This document shows positions 46,804 through 59,000 of a stretch of DNA of 64,000 nucleotides, piece after piece. Position numbers and translations under genes: made by a program. The notes under the pieces were generated by a model. That model saw only the letters and a list, made by a program, of their open reading frames with translations, was not told the DNA's origin and did no database searches. Origin of the DNA: Lingula anatina (taxonomy: Eukaryota > Brachiopoda > Lingulata > Lingulida > Lingulidae). The stretch spans positions 259,930 through 323,929 of the forward strand of contig NW_019774336.1 of NCBI RefSeq assembly GCF_001039355.2, in the 5' to 3' direction. Numbering within the stretch: the first letter of the stretch is position 1; each line of letters begins with the position of its first letter.

Positions 46804-48661
46804 TTCTTCTTTTTTTTCACAAATTATCAGTTTGCAGGTTATACTCCCGCGTGTCTAAAGCCCTGTGCCACAAACATCTGAATGTCTGCAGTAAAAGTGG
46901 TGCATATTTGAAAATTGAAAGTGATTATTTTAAGCATTATGTAATATTGTATCAATATTTGCAAGATTTTGTGCATTGTCATCGTAATCACAATTACAGA
47001 AATAAATATTATACTTAAAATCACAGGAATGGTCTATAGGACTAAAATATAGCTAGAGCACGAAAACAAGTCTAATTGGATTGTTTTGAAGCAATACATC
47101 TTTTTAATGATTTATAAGCTTTACAAATTTGCAATTTGTAGGTGTTACTTTTAATTATCTATTTAGTGCACTTCCATCGATGAATTGACTGTTCATCATT
47201 ATAAGACTGTTTTAATGTTACTGCTTTTATCAGTTATGGCTCTAATATACCCATTCATTTGAAAGCTTTTAATGCCTTGTTTTCCTTAGGTAATCCATGC
47301 CTGTTCGACTACGATGACCTTTGGAACCACCGTATATGGGTTTAGGTGCTGATGTTGTTTTCCAGGAGCTTTGTTGTTTTCCAGGATTCTGACTAGTAGG
47401 GCCTATAAATATTCTTTTGATAGGGGAGATGTAGATTTAGAGATTAGGTGTAAATGAAAGTTGCTTTGATCTCAGGACGCGTCTTGGGTGCCAAGAGGTG
47501 TTTCTTACAGCGGCAATAACCTCTCCTCTGCTTTTTTTCATTTCACTATACTTTTACGATGTAACGCACGTGTTTAGGTCAGTTTGGAAGGTTATACTTT
47601 CTTCGGTTGTGATGTTTACACTCATTTGTGTTATTTTTTATTTTCCCCTACAACCCTAGTGCAAGAGGTGGAGGATAAATATCAACTTCCTGCTTCAGAT
47701 TTGCTATAAATCTAACACTCGCCAACCTTCTTAACCAAACAGCACTTGGTCATATGGAAATGTAAAAAAATACATTTTCATCAAAATTCTTAATTTTTCC
47801 TTAAATATACAGTTTTCACCATGTGATTAGAGAGAATTTCTTGTCGCCTGACATTCGTGTAAAACTGTAAGTTTTGGCGATTTCATAAATCACTTTTGAA
47901 TCTGCTGGCTGGGAGTAAACTCCTTTAAATTGTAGGATGTTCTCGGTACTGCGATTCTAGTGCCAAATCAATATGTGCCCTAGAGAAGGATTATTTAACG
48001 TAAATTAAAGACAGTCACAGCAAAAACGTTGTTTAGGACTACCTTACCGGATCAGTAAACACACATGAACATACGCATAGGTGTTTTACCTAAACTTGAA
48101 ATTGGTCTAGAGCCAAAGGAAAACCACGCAATGCAGCAGTCTCTGGTTTTTTGGGTGTGAAATACCGTTTCTCTCCTGTCGCATTCAGCTCTTTCAGTAC
48201 ACTGCTTGTGATGTCTACTTTCAAAACCAAGTTCAAGGTCTACATTCCCTTTTTTACCGTTTATATGAGTGAAGTAAGCCAACTGTTAATAATCTCTTAT
48301 TTATATATATAATAACCTCTGGCTCACTGTGTGACTATTATCCTTTTGCTATATTTAATTATAATCTGCCACTCTCTGTATTGGTAAGCGGTTTATTTTG
48401 ATACCACATTGTTATCTTCTTGCTGTCTGTCTGTAAACATTAAACTGAAAGACATGCTAAGAATCAGGGTGCATTATGAGTGTTACTATATTAATAAAAC
48501 AATGTATATGAATTCAGTTCAAGTAGTGTGTTCTCGAATAATGGTTTTGTAATCGTTTTCTGTTCGTGCGTCTTCCATGTCTTTCGAGCCTTCGACTGTA
48601 CTCTTTTTCTATTTCAGAAATTGATGCAAGCATTTTTGTTTTGAGATTTACATATGGTACA

Positions 48662-48841
48662 TAGGGGAGACCGGGGCTAGAAGAATTGATCAAATCATTT
48701 TGTAAAGTGACCGTATCCAATAGTGCTATGAAAGCGTCGGCAGTGAGTCCAAATGAAATAATTTAGCATCTTGAAGTAACTTTATTACAGAGACTTGATG
48801 GGGGCCAACTTACCCCGGGGTCCAACTAGCCCCTCTCCCTA
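48662..48841. mobile_element. TIR element with TAGGGGAGACCGGGGCTAG end
   Basis: The left end taggggagaccggggctag is mirrored, imperfectly, by aactagcccctctccctaa at the right; ccaacttaccccggggtcca lies just inside. About 180 bp, no ORF: a non-autonomous DNA element. Confidence 0.65.
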
Positions 48842-50949
48842 ATGGCAGTGTTTTATACATGCACGTGGAGCCATTCGTGCCTTTTTCAATGTTTTGAATG
48901 TTTTGAGAATTATGAAACATTTTACGTCATCTTTTAATGTCACACGAAATAGGCTTATTTTCTTTCATTGCTCTTCTTTGCCTTTTAAAGCTATTTAATT
49001 GTTGTTTTCCAGTAAGATAAGAATATCATAATTCGAATTCCGCTTCGTTTGATAATTTTGATAGACAAATTGCAGCTGGTCTGAAGGGTTTGGAAAGAAA
49101 TACTAAAGGAAAATGCATCATTTGATTTTATTTCTAATATTAATTTGTTCAAATATCTTTACCCCTAAATTTGATTTTATTGCAGATAATCCATAACATG
49201 TATATATTTTAGCCCAGATGAACAGGTTTCTCTGTGAACTCAGTACTTAATTACTTCACTTTGTAAGACTTGATAACTTCGATTATTGCGCATATGTGAT
49301 TTTAAAGATATGTATCCCAGTCGTTGCATTACTTACGGTACATGAAGTTAAATATACTTCTTATTTATTCAGCTTTTGTCTCCTTGCCTGTATGTGCGGT
49401 TAGTATTTGTATATTCGCTTGTGTGAGAAATATTTCTGTCAGTGGTATGTTAGTACATGAAATCCCTTTTTAGGTGTTTTAAATCGCAAAACAGGTTTCT
49501 ATTCTTTATTTTATAATAAGTGCCCAAGTTACAAAATTGTAAATCCAGCAGCGTGATAATCTGCGTGATAATCGGTATTGCAATTCCAAGTTGTTGCAGT
49601 GACTACAACAAACAGTATCCAGTAAGCAGTAATAAACAGTTATGACGGAAAGAGCCCTAAAATGTATTATATAACCTCAGTTGTTTAGTTCTAGAAATTT
49701 CTAGCATATAGAAGCTTCTAGAAGTTATTACAGTGCCATAGTCTACCAAATTCTACATTGTTGTTCCGAATTCTAGAATGTTCATAAATGTTCTTTTGAA
49801 TATAAACCCCACTTAGATCCTGCGTGAATTTTGTGACGTTGCACTTAAGAAAATGGGATAAACACATGCTATACATCTAAGGCCAACTTTCCTTTTATGT
49901 GTGTACTAAACTGTTGAAAATAATTATTATATATACATAAACCCGTTTGCGGTATCTTTGTAATAGAGTGACCAATCTTTACAGGTCAAGAGTGAAAGTC
50001 GTCAGTCTTTTCCTCCATTACGGGTGTATGGATCATATTTCTGTGAACGGTTTTAATAGTATATATCTTTTTGATTGTTGGCAAAGTTATGAAATTTCCA
50101 TTTTTTAAAATATGAAAGTCTAGTGCGTATTATTTCCACCTACGTAACTTTCCAATATACCATCTAACTTACTCGGGTAATATTTCTTACACTTTGTTCT
50201 TTTGTCTGCTTGATTAAGCAACACAACTGATAAATCAATAAATCTCAGGATAAAGATGAAGCATGCCTGCTTAAGGAGATAATCCTTAAAACACGATGTC
50301 GAGTAGAATCACAGCAAAGTAATACAAATGCACTTCGCACAAAACCCGTGCGTCAAGATATAATCATAGCTCCAATATAAGATATTTAGAGCAATATGGC
50401 GGTGTAGGCTACATCCTTATTTTTCAGTTTCTATGACATTTTTACCTACATTGTCATATATTTGTAAAACGGGTGTGTACAAACCAGTATTCATCTTTAA
50501 TCAAGTCAATTATTTTACATTGTGAGTATATATTATGTAGATTTTTTCCAACATGCGTAACAGGGCAAGTTTACAGTACTGACAATTAGTGCTGAAAGCA
50601 TCTTTATTGCTGTGCTATTGTCTCGATACATTTTTCTTCATAGACTCAGATGGAACGCTTGATCTCATTACAACAGTATGTCATGTAGCATAAAAATTTA
50701 TCATATCCGTATGGTCGTGTGATATGTTATGGTACCTGAAATGTTATACTTGGTATGAGCTTTGACATATGAAATTAACAACAAAACAAATTTAATATTC
50801 CCGTTGTTTGGACCTGCAGTACAACATTGTCAACGATGCATTGTATTCTAGTCTTGCAGTCACCCTACAGTGTTTGAACAAAAATGTCTGTTCAAGATTA
50901 CCTAGAATAACATAGAGTCTGTTTAGGCCTAATCATATTGATTGGTTCT

Positions 50950-51099
50950 TCCTCAAACCGTGTAAATTGTTGTGCGATGGTTATCACATACTGTGTATTG
51001 CCGGCACCTCAGGTTGTCACAAGTTAACAGGTTGCGACAGAACAATTCTGTATGCTCTGGCAGTGGCACTGATCTGGGAGCACATGGTCAAGGTTTAAG
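50950..51099 (+). other. Possible paladin 5' non-coding exon
   Basis: The start codon of paladin follows an acceptor (TATGCCAG at 52131-52138) by two bases, so a non-coding exon upstream is expected. The best donor I see nearby is TTTAAG/GTGAGT at 51099/51100. The left limit of such an exon is unknown. Confidence 0.3.
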
Positions 51100-52140
51100 G
51101 TGAGTAAATCTTCATGACAGGTAAATGCAATACTGTACTTCAGCCTTTTTGTGAAAGTAGATCGTAATCCATATATTTGATTTATCGTGTTATAATGGAC
51201 AAGTGGACAAGGAGCGATAAAGATCTCTTTCTGGAGATGCGTACATGTTTAGAACGACAGGAAGGTGTCCATTGTTCTGTACACTGAGTCTTCACGGTAT
51301 AGACGTGGCTGTATAGAAAAGACAAACGGGTACACCTGTTCATAGACAAATAGTATGATAAAAAAACGCGTTTGGTTCACAAATGCTAGTGATAAAACAT
51401 GTTTTGAACATATTGTGAATACATTCTAAAATATGAAGAAATGAATGAATATAAGAAGGAAATATCGATGCCAATGCATGTCTTTACGATTAGTTTTTCG
51501 TTATATTACGTCTTCGGGCAGAAACTGAGGTGCAGAGAAACAATATTCATAGCGATATACACATCCTGATTCTTCGTTTCGTTTAACAATTTCATTTTCT
51601 ATTTAGGCCTATTCATCTACATTTGTGTTAATTCATTTGTAGATTTTGGAAGGACTTCTAATGTGACTTATTTTAGCGATAATAGTGTGATTAAAAGAAC
51701 ACTTATTTCATGTTGTTGTACATGCCCATGATGGCAGTTGCATACTACATATGTAAGGAATTTGTTGTGATAAACGAGTGTTACAATGCTTTTTCCTATC
51801 ATGCAATATACGTGTACGTAATAGTATTCTTTAGCCACACGTTGAAGTACTATAGTAAGGGCAAAAGGTATTGTACTATGGTCATATAGCTGAATCAGAA
51901 TATACATATTTTTGTGCAAAATATTTTTTGCCATTCTTGTTAGCAAACCTTAAATTACCAGTAAGTAGGTTTTGTGTTTCTTGTTGAATGATAGTGCCTG
52001 TTACAATAAATGAAATTATTGTTATCAATTATACTTTTGGGACTATAAAACAATCAAAATATAAAATATCTTTATCTTAACTAACTAACCACCGAGAATT
52101 GTTTAATACTACTTGTTTTAATTACTTCTATATGCCAGGT

Positions 52141-55100
52141 ATGGGTGCCTCTGCCAGTTCAGCTAGAAGTATTATTGTGGAAGACATGCTTACAGGAGAG
52201 ACACAAATATATGACCAATTTCACGCTAGAAACACGGCGGCAGAAGGTTGGTATTGATACCCCCAAGAAATGAAAACTTATGTCTCTGGTGACAAAACCA
52301 TTTGGCTTTGGGGAGAGTTCTTGCTGTCACAATGGTTTACTTATGTGTAAGAATTCTGCTGAGGATAAAATACGGTACTCATTCTTCTAAACCGTTGTTA
52401 TTTTATTCTTACTACATTTGTTTTTTAGCACAAAGGTGTGCTGGGAGATGTCAACTCATACGATCTGCTGGAAGAGTGGCCCCAATTATTATCAGAAACT
52501 GCCAAGAAGAGTTTCAGCACTTCCTCACCTTCAAAGAGCCAATCGTATATGGTCGTATAGCAAACTCGCTGCCAGAACACCCCCTAGTTCGGGTATGAAA
52601 GAATCGACAGAGCATATCATAAGAAAAAATGAAAATCTACATTTGTCAGTATTTGAGCCTCGTCCCTTTTTGTGTAATAAAATCTGGGATATCGATTCGT
52701 TTTCGTCTCTAGTTCTACAAAAAGTTGATTTCATCTTAATTCTACTGTGTCAGTGAAACCAAAAGTTTGAAATAATGATTATTTTCAGTTAATTTCTATA
52801 GTACCCTTCATTACTGACAATGTAAACCATTAATAACAAAACTCCCGATTCCCTTGAATCCGGTCTTTGCTTTTATATTTTAGAATAAATATATTTTGGT
52901 GAAAGATGTTTCTGACCATTTTGACAAGTTGAACTCAATGGCAACATATGACACTCCGAATGTGCGCAGCAACGCGGCTGGTTACAGTGTATATGCCATG
53001 GGCCAGCCCTCCCTGCAGGGGATTAACAATATCCTGTGCAAATTAACACAGGATAATATGGAGGTAATGAAGTGTGTGTATATATATATATATATATATA
53101 TTTCACATTTTGAAAAAAATCTACTATATCATATTATTCATTACCGTTTCAGATGTGTTAAGAAACATACAAGAAGGTTCATAATGTGACTTTTTCAACT
53201 TTTATATAAAGCTTTTGGTTCTTCGTCGTCTGGATATTTCCCAGTAACATTTGTCGTTAGTTTCCTGTTAATGAAGCTTAATCCAACAACGACATGCAAT
53301 AAGATATACAATATGTTGGTGTTAACTTAATTCTGGTATTGCATAAGGGGCTCTGAAACCAATATGTAACAATGATTATGGTTTTGTGTAATGGAAAACT
53401 AGCGTCGATGTTAATCGTCTTAGTTCCAGGGAAAAGGTGGGAGCACCTGCCAATTTACAACATTACTGTCACCTGGCACAAATGACTTAACTCATTTGAC
53501 AGACTACGGAGATAAAATGCTATAAATATTGTTTTCTTCGGGTTACATAATAGACTCGTATTGGGGTAGAAATGCCATTTTTGGTCACCACAGCACCTAC
53601 CTGTATAAATTCAATCTTAATTTATTGTGTTTGTGACAGTTATTGAAAGGGGATTCTAAGGAATGTCTCGAGATTTTTTAAAGTTGCATTTCATATTTCA
53701 TCAACAAAAATAGGAAATTAGCCCTCTCTTTGATGATTTTTTTCTGTCTTCTCGGTCATGTATCTGGATCGCAAGGCTTAATCAAAAGTCGTAGACGTTG
53801 TTTTGTTTGATATAACGAGATGGCACAAATTTTGTTATTTTAATAATTTTAACATCTACAAATGTACAAATAAATATGGTCCAATTAAAAAAAGAACCTA
53901 AACGACGTTTTCTAAAAGCAATTTGTCTAACCATGGTAGTGACATTAATTACTCGGAGCAATATGAAAATGGTAAAGGTAACATTTTCCTTTAAATCTGC
54001 ACGAATCGTGCACCTCACTATTACATAAAAACCGCTTAGTGTAAAAAGAATAGAGAACCATATGTTTTCTTTTGAAATTTAACTTGATACATCTAATTGT
54101 ACTTTTATGATAAAAATGTAATTTCTATCGAGAGTAACTTGTAGTAATTTTATTTATCCATTCCCAGGTCCTTTTCTTTTGTTTGCGGGAAGACCCAGTC
54201 TTTTTTGTGCAAGATAATGTTAAAAAGAACAGTATACCGTTTTCGCTTCGACATATTGACAATCCACACGAGGACATTGAGCATGAATGTCACACTCCTG
54301 AGACAATGGCGGACTTAGAAGCAGATATAAGAAAAGAGGTTGATTATCAGGAAAAGTTGTACTGCTGTTCATGTTTGATAAACGATTTTTAGAACATATT
54401 TGTTTTAGGTATACATTGAAATTACACAATTTGTATTTTAAACATAATAACATTTTTCCTAACCGTTAATTTTTAAAGTATATTTATTATTATTATTATA
54501 ACCGAGATGTAAATTTATCATATTTTCCTCTTTCAGATCATAGAATTGGGAAGTTTGAGAGACGATGGATGCTTCTTTTTCTACACTGATTTGAAGAACT
54601 TAACGTGTAAACCCCAGATGCTCTGCGTGTCCCACGAGGACTTCATTACATCCAGCGAGGAGGTCTACTCAAGACTTACCTTTTACAACCCGCTGATCAG
54701 GTGTGTCTGTTCGTGCATGTTTGAGTGTTTGTAGACCCACTGGTATGTGCGCATGAATGCAAGGCCTTGTTTTAACGGGTGCGAGTGCAGCCCATATGAA
54801 AGTAGTGTCGTGGGTGTGTTTGTTTCTGTTGGCGTGCCTGTTTACCTAGTGTGCGCGCGCGCGCGCGCAGCGTGTGTATGCTTCCGTACGTGTAAGAATT
54901 GATGCGTGATATATGGCTTTTGTGTTTTGTTTGCTTGAATATTGTTTTCTGTTTAACTTGAGCCATTATGGACGCAACGTTTGTCATCATTGCACTCAAA
55001 TGTTGGATAATAACAGTATGAGAAGACCTATATACTTTGTAATAAGCAGTGGGCTTAACACGATTACTAAATGTGCACATTCAAATCAGATGACCCGTGG

Positions 55101-55973
55101 ACTAACTGATCTGTCGATTAAATATGACCGAGCCCAATTAAAAGCAAGTGATTAAACCCCCTGATGGACTCCCCGCCGCCAAACGCGCCACTAAACGGGT
55201 TAAATCTCCGAGGTTTAATTGCAAGACCCCTGCAGCGTCGGCGCGAATGGAGGCGGGGAGGCCATCAGGAGATAAGCCGGCGCTGCTTTTAAGTGGGTCG
55301 GCTATATTTAGTCCGCGGATCTGTTAGTCCGTGGATCAAGTTGTTCTGAATGCGCTGTTGGCATATGGCCTGCATAATCTGTGGGATAAATAGCTTTATT
55401 TTAATATACTGAAAATATATGTGATTTTCCTCTTTTTAAGACATTATTGTCTGTATGGTACAGAAGCAAACAGTATTTTGTAATACAAAGGAATACATCA
55501 GTTAGTTGATAGCAGATATTTGTTTTTTAGATATGGACGACTTTGTTTTCCCCCCGAGGGTGCCCCGTCTGAAGCGGATTTTGACTCAATACTCAAACTG
55601 TATAAGGTAAGACCTGTGATATGGTAGTTATTTCCTTTTTGCTGTCTTTAAAGAACGCAGGATAATGGGTTGACCAGCGATTGTATTTTGTGTACACGTT
55701 CAGGGATGCTACTTAATTATTTTGCAATAACGCTCGAACTTAGCAAACAGCACACACAAAACATCAGGACATCTTACTGGTGACACTCATCATGACAGCA
55801 TATAAGATTACTTGATTTATGGAAAATACAAATCTCTGCTTAGTCCTAATAAAATTAGGTTGTGACAGTCACCGCGCTATGTAACTGGTGTAAGGCGAAT
55901 ACACGCATTTTACACAAGAACGTTTTATGTATATGAAGCGGTTTACAAGGAATATCTGGACTATCCACTTCGA

Positions 55974-56008
<35 letters not shown>

Positions 56009-59000
56009 CACTTTGAATATAATCCAACCCATTCTTGTATGGTGCCACTAAGGACGCGATACATGGACAAGGGGCCAAGCGTCCAAGGGCGTTGGTGTTT
56101 GCGGATCACACGGGAGTTTCGCGGTCGACATTGGGATCCGTGATAGGCTGCCTTCTTCTGGCGCATGAACATGGCTTTCGGACAATATTGTGAGTTTTAT
56201 TTATTCATTTATTTATTTATTTATTTTGAGTGTTTCATCTCCCCATACAGTTGTTGGAGTTTTAAAGGTTTTAAAGAATTTGTAGTAGTTTCACAAGTTT
56301 CAAAGAATAATAGAAAAGAAAAGAAGGATTTCAGTGACAGTTCCGGGAGTAAGAGCACTTCGTTCGATAATCGTCATTCTCTGCTTTTAAAAATACCCTG
56401 TTTTAAAAATACTAATCAATGAGAATAAGAAAGTACTTCCTTTCCAACTCCAACTTCTTTTGGAACCGTTAACGTTTTTTCAGAGTTTCGCATTCGGTGC
56501 CCGAGCCCTCCAAACGCTCGCGTTGGCATTATGCGGTCATTGAGGAGTTGGTGCATTACTTTCCAAATGGAAGAAACTATAAAATAGAGGCGAGTATAAT
56601 CATTCTTTTATTTTACAGGTGTATTCCTGTTTTGGGTCGTTCTGTGGAACTCTAAATGATGAATAATCGACTTTAAGAGACTTTTTTGCACAAAAATTAA
56701 TCTTAGCTCTCCAAAACCATAAAAAACCGGGTATAGGCCCTAACTTTGTACTTTTTACTGATACTATGCTGTCAACTATCGCTCCATTTTAGCAGGTTAC
56801 AGTTTTAGTTGAAAAAAAATCATTAACAATATGGTGTTTATTCACCTGTCCCCAAACATTTTATATTTGCAACACTTACGTATTTTAATTGAAAGCTTTG
56901 ATTGTGAACACGACCTAAAAATCCTCTAAATCCCTTGGCCTGTGAAGATACGTCACCCAGTCGTATTTTACACAGGTAAAAGCTTTTTTAAAGCTATTAC
57001 TGGACTTATTAATTTAGTCTAACTAATGACGTTCCGCCTCCCACTCGGAAACTTCATCCGAGCTACTGAGAATAAACAGGTGGGATGGAGGTTCCACCTG
57101 TAAAATATGGGTCAGGGTGGTCACACATTTGCCGCGAAGATAACATAACAAGACTAGCAGTTGTTCCACCAATATTATCAGTAGACCGGGATACTCAGCG
57201 TCGTCAATTCGACTTTAAGTCCCGAAATAGCTTTTAAAAGCTTTACTTGCGTGTACCGATGTGTATCATAAGGTGTTTTTTTCTGAGTAGGTCGATACCA
57301 TGATCAACATGTGTGGGAGACTGCATCACCTTATCGACAAGCTGAACGACGCCAGAGAAACTCTAGAAAATGTAACCGAAGATTACACGGTCGATGTAAG
57401 ATATCTGTGAGGAATTCAGTCACACACACACACACACACACACACGCACGCATGCACATGCATTTTCCTACGAGTGTTTTTCTTATTCATGATATAAAAA
57501 AGTAAAATAAACTGACAAATCTGTTAATAAGCTTAGAATTTTACGGATATAATGGATATAATTCAACATTTATTGTTTGTGGCGTTTTACGCCAACTTTT
57601 CACCGACTTTCATTGACTCACAGAAACTAAATTCCTCGTATGTTTCATTTTTTGCTTTCTATCAGGGTGAAAGCGCAAGACTGCGATTCCACAATCGCTG
57701 TAAGAGATATCTGGAGCGGTACTTCTACCTGATATGCTTCAACGCATATCTTCATGACCAGGTAAAAAAAAAAAAAAAAACGCCGGAGGGCGATAGACTA
57801 GAATGAATGATTACATCTGTTCACTGTTAAAGTAAACTGGATCTGAGTAATAAAGATAAAAAAAGAAACAAAAAAGTGACGATGAACGGAAAAGAGCTAA
57901 TGGTTGGATTGGAATACCAGACACTATCGCACATGGTGCACAATCATAATTATTATTATGCCATAATCTTACAAAGAAAAATGTCTCTGAAAAATATGCT
58001 TTTAAATATCGAACATTATTTACCTCCTTTACGTTTGGCTTTTTCCTTTTATTCAAAATTTGAAAATTGCTTTCTTATCATATATATATAATTTGTAAAG
58101 TATTCTTTATGTAATCAATGGACATACCTTGATGATATATGTATAGTTAAAACTGGTTATGGTTGTGCTAAGCTGTTCTTGAAAATGTTATTTAGTATTC
58201 TTTACTTGCACTGCGTCTTCGTCCACGTTTTCATTTTGACATATTTTTCCAGGGACTATATGACATTTTATCTTCAAAGGTCTTTAATGGTCATACCACA
58301 CTCAAATCTATGTCTTATGGTTTTGTTTTAGTATGGTTTCAGGTTCCACACCAGTTTCAGCCAATGGATGCGTGACAACCCCATGTTATACAGGCTTCTT
58401 GGACAACTAGATATATCTGAGAGAACGACAAAGCCCAGTTTGCTCTTAGATAATACGCGCTACTTGGTTAGTGTTTAGGCTTGTCTAGTAATTGTCACTG
58501 GGAATTGATTTCTTCTTACGGTTAAGGTGCACTGGGAATTGCGAGATAATGACTCATATTGTATATGTAGAGCATTGGTCGTGTGAGATAATGATTCATG
58601 TTGTCGATGGTCTACTTAGACGATACAAGAGAGAGTGAGATTAATATCAATGTGAAGAATTTACACAAAACCGTGAGCATTTATACTGTATATATATGGA
58701 ATGAGGAATACACATTCAAGGTACTTTGATATGAACGTTCTCGATTCTTTTCAAGTCTCATAGCCGCTGTCACAGCAAAACTAAAGCAGCAATTCTTACA
58801 AAATGATACATTTACTTACCAGATACAAATTCCTAATGACCATTTCATTTAGAAAAGGGATATATGTCCAAGCTTCTTCCGCTAATCCTTCCAAGCAAAA
58901 TTATGATTCATGTCAGTGCAGCTCAACAGATTTGCGCTATAATTTATATTTGTAAGTGCAATATCTGTAAGTGCCAATTTATTGGGTTCTGTTTCACTTT

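Larger units (their letters stand above)
44767..52138. other. Divergent intergenic region between opsin and paladin
   Basis: The opsin (minus) and paladin (plus) are transcribed away from this 7.4-kb interval, so it holds both promoters and 5' non-coding exons. Visible content is (ATTC)n at 45270-45320, GT tracts at 45970-46007 and 46771-46801, a diverged tandem repeat at 46300-46605 and a TIR element at 48662-48841. I see no conserved coding sequence. Confidence 0.55.

Noticed and set aside
46617-47018. 133-codon plus-strand ORF
   Set aside because: Reads through a GT microsatellite and T-rich sequence; no domain and no splice context.
56484-56589. Paladin exon 8 ending at the next GT (after GAGGCGA)
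   Set aside because: That donor would put exon 9 out of frame, losing the conserved V-D segment; the GC donor keeps it.
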